NCBI GenBank assembly: GCA_020637805.1
Contig: JACKJU010000002.1
Location: 310,001-374,000, forward strand
Length of the DNA: 64,000 bases
Direction: 5' to 3'
DNA from: Nitratireductor sp.
Lineage (GTDB): Bacteria; Pseudomonadota; Alphaproteobacteria; Rhizobiales; Rhizobiaceae
Positions 1 to 7,182 of the stretch are shown piece after piece. The first letter of the stretch is position 1, and every line of letters begins with the position of its first letter. The notes under the pieces are model-generated. The model searched no databases, had not been told where the DNA came from, and saw only the letters and a program-made list of their open reading frames with translations. A program made the translations under genes and the position numbers.

Positions 1-429
1 GGACAGGCGCCAATCGTGATGAAGCGGGAACTCGACGGCTTCATCATGAACCGCATGCAGGGCGCGCTCCTTGAAGAGGCGTTCCGCCTGGTCGCCGACG
101 GATATGCAAGCGTCGAGGATGTCGATATCGGTATCCGTGAGGGGCTGGCGCTCAGATGGTCGTTCATGGGGCCGTTCGAAACCATCGACCTGAACGCGCC
201 TGCGGGCGTGCGAGACTATGCCGAGCGCTATGAGGGCATATACTCGAACATCTTTCCCCAGATGCAAAGACGCGTCGACTGGACAGGCAGCGTGATTGAC
301 ACGATCGAGAGCGAAAGGCGCAAGGCGCTTCCCGCAGGACAATTGCAGGAGCGGCAGTCATGGCGCGACCGCCGCCTGATGGCGCTGGCGGCCCACAAAC
401 GCCGCGCCGACAAGAACATTGGAAGATAA
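1..429 (+). CDS. L-carnitine dehydrogenase / 3-hydroxyacyl-CoA dehydrogenase family, C-terminal part (5' truncated by window)
   Basis: The reading frame is open from base 1, so the N-terminal NAD-binding domain lies outside the window. The visible 142 codons are the C-terminal helical domain of the 3-hydroxyacyl-CoA dehydrogenase fold: a GFIMNRMQGALLEEAFRLV helix, then VEDVDIGIREGLALRWSFMGPFE, the usual 'D-x-x-x-x-G-x-G-x-R-W' region. Family members next to a BKACE gene oxidise L-carnitine to 3-dehydrocarnitine. The BKACE gene starts 17 bp downstream in the same direction, which supports that role. Substrate is inferred from context, because the N-terminal half cannot be inspected. Confidence 0.8.
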   Translation, partial: GQAPIVMKRELDGFIMNRMQGALLEEAFRLVADGYASVEDVDIGIREGLALRWSFMGPFETIDLNAPAGVRDYAERYEGIYSNIFPQMQRRVDWTGSVIDTIESERRKALPAGQLQERQSWRDRRLMALAAHKRRADKNIGR

Positions 430-446
430 ACCGGAGAGTAACGAGA

Positions 447-1379
447 ATGGCAACAGACGGCAAAGTCATCATCACCTGCGCAGTGACAGGCGCAATCCAT
501 ACACCAACCATGTCGCCATATCTGCCGATCACGCCGGACGAGATCGCGAGCGAGGCGATTGCGGCAGCCGAGGCGGGAGCTGCAATCCTGCATCTTCATG
601 CACGCAATCCCGAGACGGGCCAGCCGGACCAGACGCCGGAAGCCTTCGGCAAGTTTCTGCCGCGCATCAAGCAGTCCACGAATGCGGCGATCAATATCAC
701 CACCGGCGGCAGCCCCTACATGAAGGTGGAAGAGCGGGTGCGCCCCGCAGCAGAGTTCAAGCCGGAGGTTGCCTCGCTCAACATGGGGTCGATCAACTTC
801 GGTCTGTATCACCTTGTCGACAAGTACAAGGAGTTCAAGTTCGACTGGGAGAAGCCGCATCTGGAAGCGACGCGCGATCTGGTTTTCCGCAATTCGTTCA
901 AGGACATCGAGTACATCCTTGAAACCTGCTACAACAACAATACGCGCTTCGAGTTCGAGTGCTACGACATTGCACATCTCTACAATCTGGCGCATTTCGC
1001 CGATCGTGGGCTCGTCAAGCCGCCCTTCTTCGTGCAGTCGGTCTTTGGCCTGCTTGGCGGCATAGGAAGCCACCCGGAAGACGTTGCTCACATGAAGCGC
1101 ACCGCAGACCGCCTGTTCGGCAAGGACTTCCGCTGGTCGGTTCTCGGAGCTGGTTCGGCGCAGTTGCGGATCGCGGCCCAGGCGGCGGCCCTTGGCGGCA
1201 ACATCCGCGTCGGCCTCGAGGACAGCCTGTGGGCAGGCAAGGGCAAACTGGCCAAGTCGAACGCGGAACAGGTGACGCTGGCGCGCAAGATAATCGAAGG
1301 TCTCGGCATGCAGGTAGCGACACCGGACGAGGCTCGCGAGATCCTTTCCCTGAAGGGCGGCGACCAGGTCAATTTCTGA
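447..1379 (+). CDS. BKACE family (DUF849) beta-keto acid cleavage enzyme, probably 3-dehydrocarnitine cleavage
   Basis: 310 aa. The ATG at 447 follows an AGGAGAG-like RBS (CCGGAGAG) and lies 17 bp after the dehydrogenase stop; an in-frame ORF extends upstream into that gene, but this is the natural start. The N-terminus (KVIITCAVTGA, then LHLHARNPETGQP) is the conserved Zn-binding beginning of BKACE proteins. GGIGSHPEDVAHM and the final LARKIIEGLGMQVATPDEAR are also family hallmarks. BKACE enzymes condense a beta-keto acid with acetyl-CoA to give acetoacetate and a CoA ester. Paired with a carnitine-type dehydrogenase, the likely substrate is 3-dehydrocarnitine, giving acetoacetate and betainyl-CoA. 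Family assignment is firm; substrate is inferred. Confidence 0.88.
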   Translation: MATDGKVIITCAVTGAIHTPTMSPYLPITPDEIASEAIAAAEAGAAILHLHARNPETGQPDQTPEAFGKFLPRIKQSTNAAINITTGGSPYMKVEERVRPAAEFKPEVASLNMGSINFGLYHLVDKYKEFKFDWEKPHLEATRDLVFRNSFKDIEYILETCYNNNTRFEFECYDIAHLYNLAHFADRGLVKPPFFVQSVFGLLGGIGSHPEDVAHMKRTADRLFGKDFRWSVLGAGSAQLRIAAQAAALGGNIRVGLEDSLWAGKGKLAKSNAEQVTLARKIIEGLGMQVATPDEAREILSLKGGDQVNF

Positions 1380-1391
1380 CGCTGCAAAGGT

Positions 1392-2597
1392 TCAGGAAGA
1401 CGCCCTTGCCTGTCTCCCGGTCCTTCGCGGCCGGACAAGTGCAGGGGCAAAGGCCATTGCATAGGCCAGAAATGCGACCGCCCAAGCCAATGCAGCAGTG
1501 TGGTACCAGGCAAAGGCAGTAGACGGAAAATACTCGGCGGCGACCCTTGCTGCGACGGCCACTGCGATCGCGGTGAAGGACAACCGCCCGCTTCGTCCGG
1601 CCATGAGTGCCTGGCCAGTATGCCCGCGTGATGCACGGACCATGACGGCCAGTATCATTCCCGCAATGGCGCCTATCGCAAGCACGTGAAGAGCAGCTGT
1701 GTAGGAGAAGATTTCCGGCAGCAGGATCGAGCATCCCAGCAGAGTGAATCCAAGAACGAGAAAGCCATAGCTGGTGTGCAATACGGCAACAAGCGGATCA
1801 CGCCATGCGCGGTCGCCTGCCCAGCGGGCGAGGCGTAGGCCCTGGCCTGCAGCAGCGGCCACGAGAAGAGTGCCGGTAATCGCGCTATCCGGAGCCAGCA
1901 CCCATCCACCCAATGCAAGTACTGCAACCGACATGGTTGCAAGATCGAACCGGTTGAATGGTACCGGTAGCCGTCCCGGATTCTCGCGCGCCAGCCAGTT
2001 GCGCGTGAAACTTGGCACGATGCGCCCGCCGATGATCATGATGAGAATGAGAATGGCCGAAAAACCAAGCCTGCGGCTCAGATCCGACATGCCTTCGAAA
2101 TGCGCTTCGAGGTGAAAGAGAAGATTTGCAACAGCGAGCAAAGTGGCAGGCATGAGAACCTTGAGGTTTCGATAGTTCCTGCCAGCCACGATCTCCCTTG
2201 CGATGACGGCGATTACCGCTGCAAGGAAGGCGCAGTCGAGAAGAAGCGCAGGGAGCCAGCCAATCCATTCGGAGAAGCCGACAGAGAGCCTTCCTGTCAG
2301 CCAGAGCGCAACGAGCAATCCGAGCGTTTTTCCCTGCAGAGGCATGCGCCCCGTCCAGTTTGGAACGGCAGTGAACAGGAAGCCGGTGACAATCGCGGGA
2401 ACGAATCCGAACAGCATTTCATGGATATGCCAGTCCACTGGCGAAAAGGCCGTGGGTATCGAAATCTCTCCGAAGAACTCCGGGAGCCAAAGAATTATCG
2501 AGAAGGCAGCCCATATGGCGCCGAACAGGAAAAATGGTCGAAAGCCCGAGGAAAGTATGGCGGGGCCATCATAGGGTTGAAGCCGGGGTATGGGCAT
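1392..2597 (-). CDS. nnrS: NnrS family haem-copper membrane protein (nitric-oxide related)
   Basis: 401 aa, polytopic, about 12 hydrophobic segments. The N-terminus has the NnrS signature: LSSGFRPFFLFGAIWA followed by WHIHEMLFGFVPAIVTGFLFTAVPNW, with the conserved histidines near residues 57-59. The ATG at 2597 has AGGAGA seven bases upstream. NnrS proteins are inner-membrane proteins of NO-regulated denitrification clusters, thought to relieve nitrosative stress. The gene lies 63 bp downstream of the pseudoazurin gene on the same strand and is probably co-transcribed with it. It converges on the BKACE gene with a 12-bp gap. Confidence 0.9.
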   Translation of the reverse strand: MPIPRLQPYDGPAILSSGFRPFFLFGAIWAAFSIILWLPEFFGEISIPTAFSPVDWHIHEMLFGFVPAIVTGFLFTAVPNWTGRMPLQGKTLGLLVALWLTGRLSVGFSEWIGWLPALLLDCAFLAAVIAVIAREIVAGRNYRNLKVLMPATLLAVANLLFHLEAHFEGMSDLSRRLGFSAILILIMIIGGRIVPSFTRNWLARENPGRLPVPFNRFDLATMSVAVLALGGWVLAPDSAITGTLLVAAAAGQGLRLARWAGDRAWRDPLVAVLHTSYGFLVLGFTLLGCSILLPEIFSYTAALHVLAIGAIAGMILAVMVRASRGHTGQALMAGRSGRLSFTAIAVAVAARVAAEYFPSTAFAWYHTAALAWAVAFLAYAMAFAPALVRPRRTGRQARASS

Positions 2598-2660
2598 TTT
2601 CAGTCTCCTGAACGCAGAAGGCCGGCAGCCACAGAGCCGCCGGCCATGCGTGATCGAGTG

Positions 2661-3116
2661 TCAGTTGAGCGGTGAAACCTCTCCTGCATCAAGCTGCTCG
2701 AAGGCTGCGGCGAACCGCTCAGAAGCCTTCTTGTTGTGCTTGACCGCCTTGGCAGCATCCAGGTTTACGGGATCGCCGACGACAATGAGGGCCACCATTC
2801 CCATGCCGTAGTGGGGGGGGCATTTGACGCCAATCACACCTTCATTGGATACGTCCAGCACGAACTCCTTGCTGAAAGGCGATTTGAATGCATCGACGCC
2901 TTCGGGCAGCATTCCCTTGATCGATTCGGCGTTGTGACCCTTGTCGGTTGGCACGAAACGGATTGTATCGCCCGGCTCTGCCCTTACGAGGGCAGGCTCG
3001 AATACCATGACGCCGCTTTCGCCCTTGTTGAGCATGCGGATCTCATGTTCTGCGGCCAGTGCGGCCGACCCCTGGAGTGCAGCCAGTGCGGCTGCCATGA
3101 TTACAAACTTGCGCAT
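2661..3116 (-). CDS. Pseudoazurin, periplasmic blue copper electron donor
   Basis: 151 aa with a Sec signal peptide (MRKFVIMAAALAALQGSAALA). The cupredoxin ligands are visible: His61 (DKGHNAES), Cys99, His102 and Met107 in CPPHYGMGM, the spacing typical of pseudoazurin. It should shuttle electrons to the copper nitrite reductase encoded nearby. A longer frame begins at 3131, but the ATG at 3116 has GAAAGGA about seven bases upstream and gives the normal signal peptide. A candidate NnrR box (3181-3196) is centred 72 bp upstream of the ATG, with a TAGCTT -10-like hexamer at 3159-3154. Confidence 0.93.
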   Translation of the reverse strand: MRKFVIMAAALAALQGSAALAAEHEIRMLNKGESGVMVFEPALVRAEPGDTIRFVPTDKGHNAESIKGMLPEGVDAFKSPFSKEFVLDVSNEGVIGVKCPPHYGMGMVALIVVGDPVNLDAAKAVKHNKKASERFAAAFEQLDAGEVSPLN

Positions 3117-3180
3117 AGTCATTCCTTTCATGCATCTTGCCTGTGATGGAATGAAGCTAGCCGGAACAGCGAAGGTGCCC

Positions 3181-3196
3181 TTTGCGAAAGTGCAAA
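3181..3196. promoter_or_regulatory. NnrR-type Crp/Fnr box between pseudoazurin and the regulator gene
   Basis: TTTGCGAAAGTGCAAA is an inverted repeat TTTGC-N6-GCAAA, equivalent to TTGCG-N4-TGCAA. Its centre lies 32 bp from a TAGCTT hexamer on the minus strand, the spacing expected for class II activation (box at -41.5) of the pseudoazurin gene. It ends only 13 bp before the regulator ATG at 3210, so binding could also affect the regulator gene itself. Confidence 0.65.
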
Positions 3197-3209
3197 CTGA
3201 AATGAATTC

Positions 3210-3920
3210 ATGACGCCGCGACTGGAAATTGCCCTGGTAAGAGACTTGCCGCCGTTCAGCGGCATCGACGAGAAGTCGCTGCGCGACATTCTCGACATGG
3301 CACGCGCGTCACGGGTAAAAGTGGGCGAGCGCGTGTTCGAACAGGACGGCGAGGCTCGCGAGTTTTTCCTTCTTCTCGATGGCAATATTCGCGTGGTCAA
3401 GCTCACGCCCGATGGCGAACAGGTTGTCCCGCGATACATATCGGCCGGCGAGTTGTTCGGCATTGCGCGTGCCCTCAACATGGAGACCTATCCGGCGAGT
3501 GCCGTTGCTGCCAGCGACTGCGTGGTGCTGAGCTGGCCGACCGCTGTCTGGGACGGATTGGTGGCAAAGCATCCGACATTCGCGACCAACACCTATCGCA
3601 CCGTTGGAAAGCGGCTTGCCGAAACCCAGCAACAGGTTGTCGAACTCGCAACGGCGCGGGTGGAACAGCGGGTCGCCAATGCAATACTAAAGCTTGCCAA
3701 CCAGACCGGACGGCGAACGCCCGAGGGGATCCTGATCGACTTTCCGGTAACGCGTCAGGACATTTCCGAGATGACCGGCACGACGTTGCACACGGTTTCG
3801 CGCCTGATGAGCAGTTGGGAAGACCTTGGCTGGGTCAAATCGGGTCTCAAGATGATTACGCTGGTCGAGGGCCACAAGCTGGTGCTGGTGGCAAACGGCG
3901 TGAAGCCGGACAAGCGATAA
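3210..3920 (+). CDS. Crp/Fnr family transcriptional regulator, NnrR/Dnr type
   Basis: 236 aa. An N-terminal cyclic-nucleotide-binding-like beta-barrel (about residues 15-125, GERVFEQDGEAREFFLLLDG) is followed by the dimerisation helix and a C-terminal winged HTH (about 170-225, TRQDISEMTGTTLHTVSRLMSSW). It lacks the N-terminal cysteine cluster of Fnr (one Cys in the whole protein), so it is not an Fe-S oxygen sensor. NO-sensing haem regulators NnrR/Dnr fit best. The recognition helix reads L-H-T-V-S-R where Fnr has V-E-T-I-S-R, matching the altered half-site in the nearby boxes. It is divergent from pseudoazurin and within 1.1 kb of nirK, so it is the probable regulator of this island. Confidence 0.85.
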   Translation: MTPRLEIALVRDLPPFSGIDEKSLRDILDMARASRVKVGERVFEQDGEAREFFLLLDGNIRVVKLTPDGEQVVPRYISAGELFGIARALNMETYPASAVAASDCVVLSWPTAVWDGLVAKHPTFATNTYRTVGKRLAETQQQVVELATARVEQRVANAILKLANQTGRRTPEGILIDFPVTRQDISEMTGTTLHTVSRLMSSWEDLGWVKSGLKMITLVEGHKLVLVANGVKPDKR

Positions 3921-3935
3921 CCGCGGACAGCGCGA

Positions 3936-4160
3936 TCATGCGGAGCTGTTGGCCGCGATCACGAGTTCCTGGTACAGGATCTCTTCATCAACGTCATGCT
4001 CGACCGCGGCATCACGGACGTCGTGAAACGGTGCGAGAAGGCAGCCAACGCAGTAGAGGCCGTGACGGTTCATTACCGGGATTACCGAAGGATACATGCG
4101 GATAAGCACATCCATGGTCGTCTCGCGCGGGAACCCGTTCGGCATTTCGTTCGCACTCAT
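3936..4160 (-). CDS. DUF1858 small domain protein (hybrid-cluster-associated redox type)
   Basis: 74 aa. Nearly the whole protein is a DUF1858 domain: MDVLIRMYPSVIPVMNRHGLYCVGCLLAPFHDVRDAA, with a CVGC pair near residues 37-40 typical of 'hybrid cluster protein-associated disulfide' members. The start overlaps the SCO stop by four bases, so it is translationally coupled to SCO. The family is small, cytoplasmic and probably redox-active or metal-handling; the exact function is not established. Its position in a nitrite/NO operon fits the family's known association with nitrogen-oxide and hybrid-cluster genes. Confidence 0.8.
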   Translation of the reverse strand: MSANEMPNGFPRETTMDVLIRMYPSVIPVMNRHGLYCVGCLLAPFHDVRDAAVEHDVDEEILYQELVIAANSSA

Positions 4161-4831
4161 TGATCCTGACCTCCCTTTAACGCGGAGGCGTTACTTGCCG
4201 GTTCTTCGGCAAGAAGGACCTGGAGCTTGGCAATGGCGCTGTCGCTATCCTCTCCATAGGAAATCGTCGTGGTCATATGGCCAGCACTGTCGAGCAGGAA
4301 GACGCTTGCGGTGTGGTCCATGGTGTAGCCGCCGTCTTCAAGGGGCACACGCCTGCTGTATACACCCCACGCATCTGCCAGGCGATCGATCTCGGCACCA
4401 TTGCCGGTTATGCCTGTAATGCGGTCCGAAACGCTCGAAACGTAATCCCCAAGAACTCCCGGCGTGTCGCGTTCGGGATCGAGGCTGATGAAATATCCCT
4501 TCAGTTGATCTCCCTTGCTGCCAAGATGTTCCATCCACATGGACATTTCATAAAGGGTCGTCGGGCAGACCTCTGGACAATGGGTGAAGCCGAAGAAAAC
4601 CGCTGAGGGATGCCCCTGAAATGTGTCCGCCGTGATTGGATTGCCCCACTGGTCGAGAAGGTCGAATGGAGCGGCGGTGTCTATTTCTGGCGCAGCAGTG
4701 TGTTGTGCCTTTGGCTGTGCGTCCGGCAGAATTTTGCCGACAGTCAAAGCTACGCCCGCGATTCCAAGAATGGCAATGCCCAATGCCAGCGACTGCGCAG
4801 ACATCAAGGTGCTGTGTCTGGAAAGAATCAT
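4157..4831 (-). CDS. SCO1/SenC/PrrC family copper chaperone
   Basis: 224 aa with one N-terminal transmembrane anchor (about residues 14-32) and a thioredoxin-like periplasmic domain. The copper site is Cys85-x3-Cys89 in FTHCPEVCPTTL, with a later His in TMDHTASVFLLD near residue 175. SCO proteins deliver copper to cytochrome oxidase and, in nitrite-reducing clusters, probably to the copper enzymes; here NirK and pseudoazurin are the likely clients. AGGAGG lies eight bases before the ATG. A palindromic NnrR-like box is centred 66 bp upstream, with TAAAGT at 4867-4862 as a candidate -10. Divergent from nirK. Confidence 0.9.
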   Translation of the reverse strand: MILSRHSTLMSAQSLALGIAILGIAGVALTVGKILPDAQPKAQHTAAPEIDTAAPFDLLDQWGNPITADTFQGHPSAVFFGFTHCPEVCPTTLYEMSMWMEHLGSKGDQLKGYFISLDPERDTPGVLGDYVSSVSDRITGITGNGAEIDRLADAWGVYSRRVPLEDGGYTMDHTASVFLLDSAGHMTTTISYGEDSDSAIAKLQVLLAEEPASNASALKGGQDQ

Positions 4832-4885
4832 TTTCGCCTCCTGGAGATAAACTGGTCCTCCACTTTAGTGGATGCCACCCATGGC

Positions 4886-4909
4886 CTTCTTTGCGTTTTT
4901 GCAAAGAAG
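4886..4909. promoter_or_regulatory. Perfect 24-bp palindromic NnrR-type box (sco side)
   Basis: CTTCTTTGC-N6-GCAAAGAAG: nine-base arms match exactly around GTTTTT. The core (4890-4905) has the TTTGC-N6-GCAAA form seen at 3181. The centre is 33 bp from TAAAGT (4867-4862) on the minus strand and about 66 bp from the SCO ATG, so it best serves the sco operon. Confidence 0.65.
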
Positions 4910-4933
4910 CGGGCCGAGTTCGCGCCGCGTATA

Positions 4934-4947
4934 TTGCCAAATTGCAA
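4934..4947. promoter_or_regulatory. NnrR-type box (nirK side)
   Basis: TTGCC-AAAT-TGCAA, an imperfect version of the same box. Its centre lies 78 bp upstream of the nirK ATG and 32 bp upstream of TAGTGT (4970-4975), a candidate -10. It is 43 bp (about four helical turns) from the centre of the palindrome serving sco. Confidence 0.55.
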
Positions 4948-5018
4948 AGAAGGAATGGGGCGGGGAGCCTAGTGTCTGTGCATCGGTTCAACGTGAAAGA
5001 CACGAAAAGGAGAATGTC

Positions 5019-6146
5019 ATGATCACCCGTCGCAACGCTCTCAAGAGTGCGCTGTTTGCCTCAATGGCGGCACCCGCACTGATCAGAACTGCCAGCGCGG
5101 AAGAAGCAAAACCGGCGGTCGCTGCCGGTGAAGATCTTTCCAAGCTTCCACGCCGCAAGGTCAAACTTGCCAGGCCTCCCTTCGTGCACGAACACGATCA
5201 GGTCGCCAAGGGCGGTCCGGCGATCATCGAGTTCACCATGACGATCGAGGAAAAGGAAATCCAGATCGATGATGAAGGAACGATGTTCCAGGCGATGACT
5301 TTTGACGGGTCGGTACCCGGACCGCTCATGGTTGTCCACGAGGGTGACTATGTCGAACTGACCCTGGTCAATCCCGAAACCAACACCATGCCCCACAACA
5401 TTGACTTCCACTCCTCGACGGGCGGCCTTGGCGGCGGTGCCCTGACGCTGATCAACCCCGGAGAGCAGACCGTTTTGCGCTGGAAGGCAACGCGCCCGGG
5501 AACCTTTGTCTACCATTGCGCGCCCGGTGGCCCGATGATCCCCTGGCATGTCGTTTCAGGCATGAACGGAGCCATCATGGTGCTGCCGCGCGAAGGACTA
5601 AAGAACGACAAGGGCGAGCCGGTCAAGTATGACAGGGTCTACTATGTCGGCGAACAGGACTTCTACGTGCCGAAGGACGCTGACGGCAACTACAAGCGCT
5701 ATTCCGATCCCGGCGAAAGCTATGCCGATACCGTGGAAGTCATGAACGGCTTGGTGCCAACCCATGTGGTCTTCAACGGTGCGGCAGGGTCCTTGACCGG
5801 GGAAAATGCGCTCAAGTCGAAAGTCGGCGAAACTGTGCTCATCGTCCACAGCCAGGCCAATCGCGATACCCGCCCGCATCTTATCGGCGGCCATGGCGAC
5901 TATGTTTGGGAGACCGGCAAGTTCAACAATCCGCCCGAGAAGGACCTTGAAACCTGGTTCATTCGCGGCGGGTCAGCAGGAGCTGCCATCTACACCTTCC
6001 TCCAGCCGGGCCTCTACGCTTACGTGAACCACAACCTGATCGAGGCGGTTAACCTCGGTGCAACGGCTCACTTCCAGGTGGAAGGCGAATGGAACAACGA
6101 CCTGATGCAACAGGTCGTTCCTCCCAGCCCGATCAGCCAGGGCTGA
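5019..6146 (+). CDS. nirK: Copper-containing nitrite reductase NirK
   Basis: 375 aa. A twin-arginine-like signal (TRRNALKSALFASMAAPALIRTASA) precedes two cupredoxin domains. All ligands are present. Type 1 copper: His126, Cys167, His177 and Met182. Type 2 copper: His131, His166 and His338. The catalytic Asp129 and His287 (RPHLIGGH) are also present. It reduces nitrite to nitric oxide in the periplasm using electrons from pseudoazurin. A longer frame begins at 4872, but it would run through the promoter boxes; the ATG at 5019 follows AAAAGGAGA. nirV lies downstream. This is a class I, pseudoazurin-linked, intact gene. Confidence 0.97.
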   Translation: MITRRNALKSALFASMAAPALIRTASAEEAKPAVAAGEDLSKLPRRKVKLARPPFVHEHDQVAKGGPAIIEFTMTIEEKEIQIDDEGTMFQAMTFDGSVPGPLMVVHEGDYVELTLVNPETNTMPHNIDFHSSTGGLGGGALTLINPGEQTVLRWKATRPGTFVYHCAPGGPMIPWHVVSGMNGAIMVLPREGLKNDKGEPVKYDRVYYVGEQDFYVPKDADGNYKRYSDPGESYADTVEVMNGLVPTHVVFNGAAGSLTGENALKSKVGETVLIVHSQANRDTRPHLIGGHGDYVWETGKFNNPPEKDLETWFIRGGSAGAAIYTFLQPGLYAYVNHNLIEAVNLGATAHFQVEGEWNNDLMQQVVPPSPISQG

Positions 6147-6165
6147 TAATCCCGGTGAAGCAAGC

Positions 6166-6189
6166 GGGTCCGGCAGTCATGCCGGGCCC
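6166..6189 (+). other. Stem-loop between nirK and nirV
   Basis: GGGTCCGGCA pairs with TGCCGGGCCC (10 bp, one G-U) around a GTCA loop. No T-run follows, so it looks like an mRNA-stabilising or processing hairpin, or a partial attenuator that lowers nirV expression relative to nirK, rather than a full terminator. Confidence 0.5.
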
Positions 6190-6218
6190 GGCCCAATTGC
6201 AGAAGAAGGAACGAAGCC

Positions 6219-7082
6219 ATGTCCGCTTCCACCTGCATCAAAGCCTTGATGATCTTGTTGTGTGTGCCGGCGATGCTTCCGGACATTGCACGGGCAGAGA
6301 CAAGCGGTCCCACAACGGTAGCGATACCGGCTGGCCGTTTTGACTACCGCTCCTCCGGCGAGTTCCTGGAGAACGGTTATCCGGTGGATGCCACAATCGA
6401 GGAGGTGGTTTTCGAGGAGCCCTTCGAGATCATGCGTTTCCAGGTCTCGGTTGGCCAGTATGAAAAATGTGTCGCTGCAAATGCCTGCCGGGAACGGTTG
6501 GGAGCGGGACGGCAGCCAGGTCATCTGCCTGCAACCGGCATCAGTTTTCGCGATGCCAGCGACTATGCCAATTGGCTTTCGGAGGTCACCGGTGAAAAGT
6601 GGCGCCTGCCCACCGACAAGGAATGGGCCTATGCGGCGGGAGACCGTTTCATCGACGATGCAATCGGCGTGGAAAAGGACACCGCCAACCCCGCCCGGCG
6701 CTGGATTGCCCGCTACTCGAAATATGCATCTCTCGGTTCCCAAACCGATCCCGAGATCAGTAAGCCTGGTGCCTACGGCGCGAACCAGTTCGGCGTTCAC
6801 GACATGTCGGGCAACATCTGGGAGTGGACCGACACCTGCTATTCACGCAAGCGGCTGGATGGCGAGGGCAAACTTATGAGCGAAACGGAAAACTGCGGTG
6901 TGCGCATCGCGGCGGGCCAGCACCGGGCATATATCAGTTTCTTCATCCAGGATGCGAAGGGCGGCGGGTGTTCCGTGGGAGCGCCGCCGGAATATCTTGG
7001 CTTCCGGCTGGTGCGGGAGAGACCGGTGGGCATCAAAGCCGTTCTTCATCGTATCCGGCAGGTTTTTTCGGGACCGGAATGA
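6219..7082 (+). CDS. nirV: NirV: formylglycine-generating-enzyme-like (SUMF1) protein
   Basis: 287 aa with an N-terminal signal peptide ending near PDIARA. The rest is an FGE-sulfatase (SUMF1) fold: FQVSVGQYEKCVAANAC, LPATGISFRDASDYANWLS, WRLPTDKEWAYAA, GVHDMSGNIWEWTD and a C-terminal LGFRLVRE. The gene follows nirK by 72 bp, the standard nirK-nirV arrangement. The role of NirV in nitrite reduction is unproved; a maturation or assembly role has been suggested from the fold. AAGGA precedes the ATG. Confidence 0.88.
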   Translation: MSASTCIKALMILLCVPAMLPDIARAETSGPTTVAIPAGRFDYRSSGEFLENGYPVDATIEEVVFEEPFEIMRFQVSVGQYEKCVAANACRERLGAGRQPGHLPATGISFRDASDYANWLSEVTGEKWRLPTDKEWAYAAGDRFIDDAIGVEKDTANPARRWIARYSKYASLGSQTDPEISKPGAYGANQFGVHDMSGNIWEWTDTCYSRKRLDGEGKLMSETENCGVRIAAGQHRAYISFFIQDAKGGGCSVGAPPEYLGFRLVRERPVGIKAVLHRIRQVFSGPE

Positions 7083-7127
7083 CACTTGCATAGCCACAAA
7101 CGGCTTGCCAACCGAATAAAACGAAAA

Positions 7128-7153
7128 GGCCGCCTCCTGCTGGAAGCGGCCTC
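7128..7153 (-). terminator. Rho-independent terminator of the peroxidase gene
   Basis: AGGCCGC and GCGGCCT form a 7-bp GC-rich stem with a 12-nt loop. Read on the minus strand the stem is followed by TTTTCGTTTTATT, 30 bp after the peroxidase stop. It may also stop plus-strand transcripts from nirV, though no T-run lies on that side. Confidence 0.7.
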
Positions 7154-7182
7154 GTCAATTTGGTGATCGGCTTGTCCGGTTA

